This document shows, piece by piece, positions 1 to 9,140 of a stretch of 64,000 nt of DNA (within the stretch, counting starts at the first letter, position 1; each line of letters starts with the position of its first letter). A program made the translations under genes and the position numbers. Source of the stretch: Euonymus europaeus. Taxonomy: Eukaryota; Streptophyta; Magnoliopsida; Celastrales; Celastraceae. The stretch covers positions 10,416,001-10,480,000 of the forward strand of contig OY756960.1 of assembly GCA_963580455.1 (NCBI GenBank). Direction: 5' to 3'. Below the pieces are notes generated by a model. That model was given only the letters and a program-made list of their open reading frames with translations. It made no database searches and had not been told where the DNA came from.

Positions 1-100
1 ATTTTACGAGTATAACTTCCTAGATTTTTTCGATTCCAAAACACCACCTTTCTATGAAAAATAGAGAAAAACCATTGAAATCATCTCCATAGATAGAGTT

Positions 101-137
101 GAGCAACTTCGAACCATGAAAGTTGCTCGGTGTACAC
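101..137 (+). other. Double dyad module (representative copy)
   Basis: GAGCAACTT at 101-109 and AAGTTGCTC at 120-128 are exact reverse complements around a 10-nt loop. One base further, GTGTACAC at 130-137 is a perfect 8-bp palindrome. The same 37-bp arrangement recurs, exact or with one or two changes, in nearly every monomer. It could form a hairpin or cruciform, or be a site for a dimeric DNA-binding protein. The function is inference. It does not match the CENP-B box. Confidence 0.75.
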
Positions 138-1446
138 TTTTTATTGTTCTTCTTTGTCAAATTTTATGAGTATAAGCTTCCTAGATTATTTCGATGCCGA
201 AACACCAACTTTCTATGACAAATGGATAAAAACCGCTAAAAGCTACTCCATAGGTAGAGTTGAGCAACTTCGGACCATGAAAGTAGCTCGGTGTACACTT
301 TTTAGTGTTCTTCTATGTCAAATTTTACGAGTATAACTTCCTAAATTATTTCGATTCCAAAACACCAACTTTCTATGCCAAATGAACAAAAACCGTTAAA
401 GCTCCTCCATAGATAGAGTTGAGCAACATCGGACCATGAAAGTTGCTCGGTGTACACATTTTATTGTTCTTCTATGTCAAATTTTTCGAGTATAAGCTTC
501 GTAGATTATTTCGATGCCAAAACACTAACTTTCTATGCCAAATGGACAAAAACCGTTAAAAGCTCATTCGTAGATAGAGTTTAGCAACTTCAGACCATAA
601 AAGTTGCTCGGTGTACACTTTTTATTGTTCTTTTATGTCAAATTTTACGAGTATTAGCTTCCTAGATTATTTCGATACCAAAAGACCACCTTTCTTCTAC
701 AAATTAACAAAAACCGATAAAAGCTCCACCATAGATAGAGTTGAGCAACTTCGGACCATCAAAGTTGCTCGGTATACACATTTTATTGTTCTTTTATGTC
801 AAATTTTACGAGTATAACTTCCTAGATTATTTCGATTCCAAAACACCAACTTTCTACGCCAAATGGACAAAAACCATTAAAAGCTCCTCCATAGATAGAG
901 TTGAGCAACTTCGGACCATCAATGTTGCTCGGTGTCACTTTTTATCGTTCTTCTATGTCAAATTTTACGAGTATAACTTCCTAGATTATTTCGATTCCAG
1001 AACACCAACTTTCTATGCCAAATGGACAAAAACCGTTAAAGCTCCTCCATAGATAGAGTTTAGCAACTTCGAACCATAAAAGTTGCTCGGTGTACACTTT
1101 TTAGTGTTCTTCTATGTCAAATTTTATGAGTATAACTTCCCAAATTATTTCGATTCCAAAACACCAACTTTCTATGCCAAATGGACAAAAACCGTTAAAG
1201 CTCCTCCATAGATAGAGTTGAGCAACATCGGACCATGAAAGTTGCTCGGTGTACACTTTTTATTGTTCTTCTATGTCAAATTTTACGAGTATAACTTCCT
1301 AGATTATTTCGATTCCAAAACACCAACTTTCTTTGAAAAATGGCCAAAAACCGTTAAAAGTTCATCCATAGATAGAGTTTAGCAACTTCGGACCATAAAA
1401 GTTGCTCGGTGTACACTTTTTATTGTTCTTCTATGTCAAATTTTAC

Positions 1447-1607
1447 GAGTATAATCTTCCTAGATTATTTCGATGCCAAAAGACCACCTTTCTTCGACAA
1501 ATGAACAAAAACCGATAAAAGTTCCACCATAGATAGAGTGGAGCAACTTCGGACCATCAAAGTTGCTCGATGTACACATTTTATTGTTCTTTTATGTCAA
1601 ATTTTAC
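1447..1607 (+). repeat. Monomer class B2 (161 bp)
   Basis: A B-like monomer starting gagtataatcttcc with ttatttcgatgcc retained, then aaaagaccacc and cttcgacaaatgaac. It is usually followed by J. Confidence 0.82.
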
Positions 1608-1766
1608 GAGTATAACTTCCTAGATTATTTCGATGCCAAAACACCAACTTTCTATGTCAATTGGACAAAACCGTTAAAAGCTCCTCCATAGATAGAGTTG
1701 AGCAACTTCGGACCATCAATATTGCTCGGTGTACACTTTTTATTGTTCTTCTATGTCAAATTTTAC
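1608..1766 (+). repeat. Monomer class J (159 bp)
   Basis: Diagnostic ctatgtcaattggacaaaaccg, one A shorter than the usual aaaaaccg. The third A-tract is therefore shortened. Followed by D, L or B. Confidence 0.82.
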
Positions 1767-2249
1767 GTGTATAAGCTTCCTAGATTACTTCGATGCAAAA
1801 ACAGCTCATATCTATGACAAATGGACAAAAACCGTTAAAAGCCCCTCCATAGATAGAGTTGAGAAAATTCGGACCATGAAAGTTGCTCGGTGTACACTTT
1901 TTATTGTTCTTCTATGTCAAATTTTACGAGTATAAGCTTCGTAGATTATTTCGATGCCAAAACACTACATATCTATGCCAAATGGACAAAAACCGTTAAA
2001 AGCTCCCCCCTAGATGGAGTTGAGCAACTTCGGATCATGAAAGTTGCTCAGTGTACACTTTTTATTGTTCTTTTATTTCAAATTTTACGAGTATAAGATT
2101 CCTAGATTATTTAGATGCCGAAACACCAACTTTCTATGACAAATGGATAAAAACCGTTAAAAGCTCCTCCATAGATAGAGTTGAGCAACTTCGAACCATG
2201 AAAGTTGCTTGGTGTACAACCTTTATTGTTTTTCTACGTCAAATTTTAC

Positions 2250-2409
2250 GAGTATAACTTCCTAGATTTTTTCGATTCCAAAACACCACCTTTCTATGAA
2301 AAATAGAGAAAAACCATTGAAATCATCTCCATAGATAGAGTTGAGCAACTTCGAACCATGAAAGTTGCTCGGTGTACACTTTTTATTGTTCTTCTTTGTC
2401 AAATTTTAT
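2250..2409 (+). repeat. Monomer class G (160 bp)
   Basis: Recognised by a tttttt run after ctaga, by ccacc in place of ccaac, by gagaaaaaccatt and by catctcc (gaaatcatctcc or aaatcttctcc). In this copy aatgg is changed to aatag. The monomer before it usually ends in gtgtacaacc rather than GTGTACAC. Confidence 0.85.
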
Positions 2410-2570
2410 GAGTATAAGCTTCCTAGATTATTTCGATGCCGAAACACCAACTTTCTATGACAAATGGATAAAAACCGCTAAAAGCTACTCCATAGGTAGA
2501 GTTGAGCAACTTCGGACCATGAAAGTAGCTCGGTGTACACTTTTTAGTGTTCTTCTATGTCAAATTTTAC
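2410..2570 (+). repeat. Monomer class F' (161 bp)
   Basis: Starts tgagtataagcttcc (taTgag rather than taCgag). Carries gatgccgaaacacc, acaaatggataaaa and agctactcc. Sub-variants have ccgctaaaag (here), ccggtaaaag (19-31 kb) or ccgttaaaag (48-52 kb), which track neighbourhood. Confidence 0.85.
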
Positions 2571-2729
2571 GAGTATAACTTCCTAAATTATTTCGATTCC
2601 AAAACACCAACTTTCTATGCCAAATGAACAAAAACCGTTAAAGCTCCTCCATAGATAGAGTTGAGCAACATCGGACCATGAAAGTTGCTCGGTGTACACT
2701 TTTTATTGTTCTTCTATGTCAAATTTCTC
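2571..2729 (+). repeat. Monomer class H (159 bp)
   Basis: Diagnostic cctaaattatttcg (a for g). The short ttaaagctcc form lacks one A, giving 159 bp. In this copy and others in the 14-mers the stem reads gagcaacatcgg, a one-base mismatch in the inverted repeat. Confidence 0.83.
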
Positions 2730-2890
2730 GAGTATAAGCTTCGTATATTATTTCGATGCCAAAACACTAACTTTCTATGCCAAATGGACAAAAACCGTTA
2801 AAAGCTCATCCGTAGATAGAGTTTAGCAACTTCGGACCATAAAAGTTGCTCGGTGTAAACTTTTTATTGTTCTTTTATGTCAAATTTTAC
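2730..2890 (+). repeat. Monomer class E' (161 bp)
   Basis: Has cttcgta in place of cttccta, as class E does, but aacactaactttc instead of the E-type ctacatatc, and agctcatccgtag. In this copy it begins ctcgagtataagc. It ends with gtgtaaac in this copy, which breaks the GTGTACAC palindrome. Confidence 0.8.
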
Positions 2891-3051
2891 GAGTATTAGC
2901 TTCCTAGATTATTTCGATACCAAAAGACCACCTTTCTTCTACAAATGAAGAAAAACCGATAAAAGCTCCACCATAGATAGAGTTGAGCAACTTCGGACCA
3001 TCAAAGTTGCTCGGTATACACATTTTATTGTTCTTTTATGTCAAATTTTAC
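2891..3051 (+). repeat. Monomer class I (161 bp)
   Basis: Carries gataccaaaagaccacc, tttcttctac, ccgataaaagctccacc, and ggtatacaca at the end, where the palindrome is reduced to GTATAC. The start is gagtattagc in 14-mers and gagtataagc in the 7-mers and 8-mers. Confidence 0.85.
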
Positions 3052-3210
3052 GAGTATAACTTCCTAGATTATTTCGATTCCAAAACACCAACTTTCTACG
3101 CCAAATGGACAAAAACCGTTAAAAGCTCCTCCATAGATAGAGTTGAGCAACTTCGGACCATCAATGTTGCTCGGTGTCACTTTTTATTGTTCTTCTATGT
3201 CAAATTTTAC
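3052..3210 (+). repeat. Monomer class C' (159 bp)
   Basis: Carries ctttctacgccaaatgg and ends in cggtgtcac: one A is missing from GTGTACAC. The missing base makes the monomer 159 bp, divisible by three, so a frame stays open into the next monomer and gives a spurious 103-codon ORF. Confidence 0.85.
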
Positions 3211-3369
3211 GAGTATAACTTCCTAGATTATTTCGATTCCAAAACACCAACTTTCTATGCCAAATGTACAAAAACCGTTAAAGCTCCTCCATAGATAGAG
3301 TTTAGCAACTTCGAACCATAAAAGTTGCTCGGTGTACACTTTTTAGTGTTCTTCTATGTCAAATTTTAC
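3211..3369 (+). repeat. Monomer class K (159 bp)
   Basis: Follows C' wherever C' is seen. Has ctatgccaaatg(t/g)ac and ttaaagctcctcc, and in 14-mers a tttagcaacttc stem, ending in ttttagtg. Confidence 0.78.
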
Positions 3370-3528
3370 GAGTATAACTTCCCAAATTATTTCGATTCCA
3401 AAACACCAACTTTCTATGCCAAATGGACAAAAACCGTTAAAGCTCCTCCATAGATAGAGTTGAGCAACATCGGACCATGAAAGTTGCTCGGTGTACACTT
3501 TTTATTGTTCTTCTATGTCAAATTTTAC
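3370..3528 (+). repeat. Monomer class H2 (159 bp)
   Basis: Diagnostic acttcccaaattatttcg (ccc and aaa), then ctatgccaaatgg and ttaaagctcc. It marks the start of the 1764-bp 11-mer and recurs in the 59-62 kb region. Confidence 0.83.
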
Positions 3529-3688
3529 GAGTATAACTTCCTAGATTATTTCGATTCCAAAACACCAACTTTCTTTGAAAAATGGACAAAAACCGTTAAA
3601 AGTTCATCCATAGATAGAGTTTAGCAACTTCGGACCATAAAAGTTGCTCGGTGTACACTTTTTATTGTTCTTCTATGTCAAATTTTAC
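3529..3688 (+). repeat. Monomer class A (160 bp)
   Basis: Carries gattccaaaacacc, ctttctttgaaaaatgg(a/c)c and catccatagatagagtttagc. The stem starts TAGCAACTT, so 7 of 9 stem pairs plus a mismatch near the base remain. It is the most frequent class near the right end. Confidence 0.83.
3559..3601 (+). other. Phased A-tracts (representative copy)
   Basis: A-tracts occupy 3559-3562, 3578-3582, 3588-3592 and 3598-3601. The starts are 19, 10 and 10 bp apart, close to one or two helical turns. Tracts phased with the helix are known to give intrinsic curvature. The same spacing recurs in most A, A', A2, C and L monomers; J shortens one tract. Confidence 0.7.
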
Positions 3689-3849
3689 GAGTATAAGCTT
3701 CCTAGATTATTTTGATGCCAAAAGACCACCTTTCTTCGACAAATGAACAAAAACCGATAAAAGCTCCACCATAGATAGAATTGAGCAACTTCGGACCATC
3801 AAAGTTGCTCGGTGTACACATTTTATTGTTCTTTTATGTCAAATTTTAC
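3689..3849 (+). repeat. Monomer class B (161 bp)
   Basis: Diagnostic ttattttgatgcc (TTTTG for TTTCG), aaaagaccacc, cttcgacaaatgaac and ccgataaaagctccacc. Sub-variants end agaattgagcaac (here) or agaagtgaacaac (19-31 and 49-52 kb). Confidence 0.86.
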
Positions 3850-4009
3850 AAGTATAACTTCCTAGATTATTTCGATTCCAAAACACCAACTTTCTATGAA
3901 AAATGGACAAAAACCGTTAAAAGCTCATCCATAGATAGAGTTGAGCAACTTCGGACCATCAATGTTGCTCGGTGTACACTTTTTATTGTTCTTCTATGTC
4001 AAATTTTAC
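3850..4009 (+). repeat. Monomer class C (160 bp)
   Basis: Carries gattccaaaacacc, ctttctatgaaaaatgg, agctcatcc and ggaccatcaatg. It normally follows B and precedes D. This copy begins acaagtataa rather than acgagtataa, a variant shared with the copy at +5771. Confidence 0.84.
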
Positions 4010-4170
4010 GTGTATAAGCTTCCTAGATTACTTCGATGCAAAAACACCTCATATCTATGACAAATGGACAAAAACCGTTAAAAGCCCCTCCATAGATAGA
4101 GTTGAGAAAATTCGGACCATGAAAGTTGCTCGGTGTACACTTTTTATTGTTCTTCTATGTCAAATTTTAC
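4010..4170 (+). repeat. Monomer class D (161 bp)
   Basis: Starts acgtgtataagc, has gattacttcgatgcaaaaaca(c/g)ctcatatc and agcccctcc. It has gagaaaattcgg in place of gagcaacttcgg, the only class in which the 9-bp inverted repeat is clearly destroyed. Confidence 0.87.
4104..4131 (+). other. Broken inverted repeat in class D
   Basis: Here the left arm reads GAGAAAATT while the right arm AAGTTGCTC at 4123-4131 is intact, so the stem cannot form fully. The same change is present in almost every D monomer of the window, for example near 1862, 5868, 9875, 46420 and 60830. Confidence 0.8.
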
Positions 4171-4331
4171 GAGTATAAGCTTCGTAGATTATTTCGATGC
4201 CAAAACACTACATATCTATGCCAAATGGACAAAAACCGTTAAAAGCTCCTCCCTAGATGGAGTTGAGCAACTTCGGACCATGAAAGTTGCTCAGTGTACA
4301 CTTTTTATTGTTCTTTTATTTCAAATTTTAC
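4171..4331 (+). repeat. Monomer class E (161 bp)
   Basis: Carries agcttcgtagatt, aaacactacatatc and ctccctagatggag. It follows D in most HORs but can stand after H or F'. Some copies end gctcagtgtac (CG to CA). Confidence 0.85.
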
Positions 4332-4492
4332 GAGAATAAGCTTCCTAGATTATTTCGATGCCGAAACACCAACTTTCTATGACAAATGGATAAAAACCGT
4401 TAAAAGCTCCTCCATAGATAGAGTTGAGCAACTTCGAACCATGAAAGTTGCTCGGTGTACAACCTTTATTGTTCTTCTATGTCAAATTTTAC
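4332..4492 (+). repeat. Monomer class F (161 bp)
   Basis: Like F' with gatgccgaaacacc and acaaatggataaaa, but with ccgttaaaagctcctcc and a ttatttcaaa tail just upstream. In several copies it ends gtgtacaacc, leading into G. Confidence 0.8.
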
Positions 4493-5133
4493 GAGTATAA
4501 CTTCCTAGATTTTTTCGATTCCAAAACACCACCTTTCTATGAAAAATGGAGAAAAACCATTGAAATCATCTCCATAGATAGAGTTGAGCAACTTCGAACC
4601 ATGAAAGTTGCTCGGTGTACACTTTTTATTGTTCTTCTTTGTCAAATTTTATGAGTATAAGCTTCCTAGATTATTTCGATTCCCAAACACCAACTTTCTA
4701 TGCCAAATGGACAAAAACCGTTAAAGCTCCTCCATAGATAGAGTTGAGCAACTTCGGACCATGAAAGTTGCTCGGTGTACACTTTTTATTGTTCTTCTAT
4801 GTTAAATTTTACGAGTATAACTTCCTAGATTATTTCGATTCCAAAACACCAACTGTCTTTGAAAAATGGGCAAAAACCGTTAAAAGCTCATCCATAGATA
4901 GAGTTTAGCAACTTCGGACCATAAAAGTTGCTCGGTGTACACTTTTTATTGTTCTTCTATGTCAAATTTTACGAGTATAATCTTCCTAGATTATTTCGAT
5001 GCCAAAAGACCACCTTTCTTCGACAAATGAACAAAAACCGATAAAAGCTCCACCATAGATAGAGTTGAGCAACTTCGGACCATCAAAGTTGCTCGATGTA
5101 CACATTTTATTGTTCTTTTATGTCAAATTTTAC

Positions 5134-6897
5134 GAGTATAACTTCCCAAATTATTTCGATTCCAAAACACCAACTTTCTATGCCAAATGGACAAAAACCG
5201 TTAAAGCTCCTCCATAGATAGAGTTGAGCAACATCGGACCATGAAAGTTGCTCGGTGTACACTTTTTATTGTTCTTCTATGTCAAATTTTACGAGTATAA
5301 CTTCCTAGATTATTTCGATTCCAAAACACCAACTTTCTTTGAAAAATGGACAAAAACCGTTAAAAGTTCATCCATAGATAGAGTTTAGCAACTTCGGACC
5401 ATAAAAGTTGCTCGGTGTACACTTTTTATTGTTCTTCTATGTCAAATTTTACGAGTATAAGCTTCCTAGATTATTTTGATGCCAAAAGACCACCTTTCTT
5501 CGACAAATGAACAAAAACCGATAAAAGCTCCACCATAGATAGAATTGAGCAACTTCGGACCATCAAAGTTGCTCGGTGTACACATTTTATTGTTCTTTTA
5601 TGTCAAATTTTACGAGTATAACTTCCTAGATTATTTCGATTCCAAAACACCAACTTTCTATGAAAAATGGACAAAAACCGTTAAAAGCTCATCCATAGAT
5701 AGAGTTGAGCAACTTCGGACCATCAATGTTGCTCGGTGTACACTTTTTATTGTTCTTCTATGTCAAATTTTACGTGTATAAGCTTCCTAGATTACTTCGA
5801 TGCAAAAACACCTCATATCTATGACAAATGGACAAAAACCGTTAAAAGCCCCTCCATAGATAGAGTTGAGAAAATTCGGACCATGAAAGTTGCTCGGTGT
5901 ACACTTTTTATTGTTCTTCTATGTCAAATTTTACGAGTATAAGCTTCGTAGATTATTTCGATGCCAAAACACTACATATCTATGCCAAATGGACAAAAAC
6001 CGTTAAAAGCTCCTCCCTAGATGGAGTTGAGCAACTTCGGACCATGAAAGTTGCTCAGTGTACACTTTTTATTGTTCTTTTATTTCAAATTTTACGAGTA
6101 TAAGCTTCCTAGATTATTTCGATGCCGAAACACCAACTTTCTATGACAAATGGATAAAAACCGTTAAAAGCTCCTCCATAGATAGAGTTGAGCAACTTCG
6201 AACCATGAAAGTTGCTCGGTGTACAACCTTTATTGTTCTTCTATGTCAAATTTTACGAGTATAACTTCCTAGATTTTTTCGATTCCAAAACACCACCTTT
6301 CTATGAAAAATGGAGAAAAACCATTGAAATCATCTCCATAGATAGAGTTGAGCAACTTCGAACCATGAAAGTTGCTCGGTGTACACTTTTTATTGTTCTT
6401 CTTTGTCAAATTTTATGAGTATAAGCTTCCTAGATTATTTCGATTCCCAAACACCAACTTTCTATGCCAAATGGACAAAAACCGTTAAAGCTCCTCCATA
6501 GACAGAGTTGAGCAACTTCGGACCATGAAAGTTGCTCGGTGTACACTTTTTATTGTTCTTCTATGTTAAATTTTACGAGTATAACTTCCTAGATTATTTC
6601 GATTCCAAAACACCAACTGTCTTTGAAAAATGGGCAAAAACCGTTAAAAGCTCATCCATAGATAGAGTTTAGCAACTTCGGACCATAAAAGTTGCTCGGT
6701 GTACACTTTTTATTGTTCTTCTATGTCAAATTTTACGAGTATAATCTTCCTAGATTATTTCGATGCCAAAAGACCACCTTTCTTCGACAAATGAACAAAA
6801 ACCGATAAAAGCTCCACCATAGATAGAGTTGAGCAACTTCGGACCATCAAAGTTGCTCGATGTACACATTTTATTGTTCTTTTATGTCAAATTTTAC
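5134..6897 (+). repeat. 11-monomer HOR, block 1 copy b (1764 bp)
   Basis: Repeats the order of 3370-5133 at offset 1764, including the gattcccaaacacc and aactgtctttg marks. It differs by a few substitutions such as agacagag for agatagag. It ends where H2 would be expected and J begins instead. Confidence 0.85.
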
Positions 6898-8179
6898 GAG
6901 TATAACTTCCTAGATTATTTCGATGCCAAAACACCAACTTTCTATGTCAATTGGACAAAACCGTTAAAAGCTCCTCCATAGATAGAGTTGAGCAACTTCG
7001 GACTATCAATGTTGCTCGGTGTACACTTTTTATTGTTCTTCTATGTCAAATTTTACGTGTATAAGCTTCCTAGATTATTTCGATTCCAAAACACCAACTT
7101 TCTATGCCAAATGGACAAAAACCGTTAAAGCTCCTCCATAGATAGAGTTGAGCAACTTCGGACCATGGAAGTTGCTCGGTGTACACTTTTTAGTGTTCTT
7201 CTATGTCAAATTTTACGAGTATAACTTCCCAAATTATTTCGATTCCAAAACACCAACTTTCTATGCCAAATGGACAAAAACCCGTTAAAGCTCCTCCATA
7301 GATTGAGTTGAGCAACTTCGGACAATGAAAGTTGCTCTGTGTACACTTTTTATTGTTCTTCTATGTCAAATTTTACGAGTATAACTTCCTAGATTATTTC
7401 GATTCCAAAACACCAACTTTCTTTGAAAAATGGACAAAAACCGTTAAAAGCTCATCCATAGATAGAGTTTAGCAACTTCGGACCATAAAAGTTGCTCGGT
7501 GTACACTTTTTATTGTTCTTCTGTGTCAAATTTTACGAGTATAAGCTTCCTAGATTATTTTGATGCCAAAAGACCACCTTTCTTCGACAAATGAACAAAA
7601 ACCGATAAAAGCTCCACCATAGATAGAATTGAGCAACTTCGGACCATCAAAGTTGCTCGGTGTACACATTTTATTGTTCTTTTATGTCAAATTTTACGAG
7701 TATAACTTCCTAGATTATTTCGATTCCAAAACACCAACTTTCTATGAAAAATGGACAAAAACCGTTAAAAGCTCATCGATAGATAGAGTTGAGCAACTTC
7801 AGACCATCAATGTTGCTCGGTGTACACTTTTTATTGTTCTTCTATGTCAAATTTTACGTTTATAAGCTTCCTAGATTACTTCGATGCTAAAACACCTCAT
7901 ATCTATGACAAATGGACAAAAACCGTTAAAAGCCCCTCCATAGATAGAGTTGAGAAAATTCGGACCATGAAAGTTGCTCGGTGTACACTTTTTATTGTTC
8001 TTCTATGTCAAATTTTACGAGTATAAGCTTCGTAGATTATTTCAATGCCAAAACACTACATATCTATGCCAAATGGACAAAAACCGTTAAAAGCTCCCCC
8101 CTAGATGGAGTTGAGCAACTTCGGATCATGAAAGTTGCTCAGTGTACACTTTTTATTGTTCTTTTATTTCAAATTTTAC
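6898..8179 (+). repeat. Eight-monomer run J L H2 A B C D E
   Basis: Tail of duplication block 1, 1282 bp, no open gene and no unique sequence. One H2 copy carries an extra C (aaaacccgtt) and B is preceded by tctgtgtc. The same run stands at +5771. Confidence 0.8.
7057..7216 (+). repeat. Monomer class L (160 bp)
   Basis: Starts acgtgtataagcttcc like D but continues with ttatttcgattccaaaacacc, ctatgccaaatgg and ttaaagctcc. It looks like a D-type start joined to an H/K-type body. Confidence 0.75.
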
Positions 8180-8500
8180 GAGTATAAGATTCCTAGATTA
8201 TTTAGATGCCGAAACACCAACTTTCTATGACAAATGGATAAAAACCGTTAAAAGCTAATCCATAGATAGAGTTGAGCAACATCGGACCATGAAAGTTGCT
8301 CGGTGTACACTTTTTATTGTTCTTCTATGTCAAATTTTATGAGTATAAGCTTCCTAGATTATTTCGATGCCGAAACACCAACTTCTATGACAAATGGATA
8401 AAAACCGTTAAAAGCTAATCCATAGATAGAGTTGAGCAACATCGGACCATGAAAGTTGCTCGGTGTACACTTTTTATTGTTCTTCTATGTCAAATTTCTC
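8180..8500 (+). repeat. Two-monomer junction between the 5771-bp blocks
   Basis: An F monomer (8180-8340) and an F-like monomer (8341-8500) share the same unusual 3' half with agctaatcc and gagcaacatcgg, while their 5' halves differ (ttagatgcc versus ttcgatgcc). The second has lost one T in caacttctatg. This pair sits exactly where the two large duplication blocks meet. Confidence 0.75.
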
Positions 8501-9140
8501 GAGTATAAGCTTCGTATATTATTTCGATGCCAAAACACTAACTTTCTATGCCAAATGGACAAAAACCGTTAAAAGCTCATCCGTAGATAGAGTTTAGCAA
8601 CTTCGGACCATAAAAGTTGCTCGGTGTAAACTTTTTATTGTTCTTTTATGTCAAATTTTACGAGTATTAGCTTCCTAGATTATTTCGATACCAAAAGACC
8701 ACCTTTCTTCTACAAATGAAGAAAAACCGATAAAAGCTCCACCATAGATAGAGTTGAGCAACTTCGGACCATCAAAGTTGCTCGGTATACACATTTTATT
8801 GTTCTTTTATGTCAAATTTTACGAGTATAACTTCCTAGATTATTTCGATTCCAAAACACCAACTTTCTACGCCAAATGGACAAAAACCGTTAAAAGCTCC
8901 TCCATAGATAGAGTTGAGCAACTTCGGACCATCAATGTTGCTCGGTGTCACTTTTTATTGTTCTTCTATGTCAAATTTTACGAGTATAACTTCCTAGATT
9001 ATTTCGATTCCAAAACACCAACTTTCTATGCCAAATGTACAAAAACCGTTAAAGCTCCTCCATAGATAGAGTTTAGCAACTTCGAACCATAAAAGTTGCT
9101 CGGTGTACACTTTTTAGTGTTCTTCTATGTCAAATTTTAC

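Larger units (their letters stand above)
8..2249 (+). repeat. 14-monomer HOR, copy 1 (2242 bp)
   Basis: Monomer order is G F' H E' I C' K H2 A B2 J D E F. It is aligned by offset 2242 with the next unit: the G monomer with its tttttt run recurs at 2250 and F' at 2410. It differs from the next unit by carrying B2-J where that unit has B-C. Confidence 0.88.
2250..4492 (+). repeat. 14-monomer HOR, copy 2 (2243 bp), reference order
   Basis: Order is G F' H E' I C' K H2 A B C D E F. Monomer starts are 2250, 2410, 2571, 2730, 2891, 3052, 3211, 3370, 3529, 3689, 3850, 4010, 4171 and 4332. Individual lengths are 159-161 bp and sum to 2243. This unit is used as the key for naming monomer classes. Confidence 0.9.
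3370..5133 (+). repeat. 11-monomer HOR, block 1 copy a (1764 bp)
   Basis: Order H2 A B C D E F G, then an L-like monomer with gattcccaaacacc, an A-like monomer with aactgtctttg, and B2. Its first eight monomers are also the tail of the 14-mer, so the 11-mer grew from within it. Confidence 0.85.
2651..8255 (+). repeat. Large duplication, block 1 (period 5771 bp)
   Basis: About 5.6 kb that recurs at +5771 (8422-14026). Private variants are shared at that offset, including the doubled C in aaaacccgtt near 7269, tctgtgtc near 7523, agacagag near 6501, and catggaag near 7165. I found no difference at the sites I compared. Its content is the rest of a 14-mer, an 11-mer duplication, then J L H2 A B C D E F. 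Confidence 0.85.

Noticed and set aside
130..137. Promoter or transcription factor site at GTGTACAC
   Set aside because: It is present in nearly every monomer with no gene nearby. It is kept only as part of the structural module.
130..336. About 130 open frames of 60-81 codons on the + strand
   Set aside because: They recur at monomer spacing, overlap one another in different frames and end at the same tataa stop context. This is a by-product of the repeat sequence.
741..1052. Recurring 103-codon open frames (also at 2983, 8754, 17086, 37441 and elsewhere)
   Set aside because: They span two monomers because C' is 159 bp, divisible by three, so the frame simply continues and repeats the same peptide. 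There is no start context, codon pattern or family resemblance to indicate a gene.
2410..2570. HindIII-type satellite match to known Brassica or Arabidopsis centromere repeats
   Set aside because: Some monomers contain AAGCTT and start with agtataa, which recalls those families, but unit length (about 160 versus 176-180 bp) and the rest of the sequence do not fit what I remember of them.
3541..3562. Possible CENP-B box around ttcgattcc
   Set aside because: Only the TTCG part fits. The required A and the CGGG half are absent in all classes I read.
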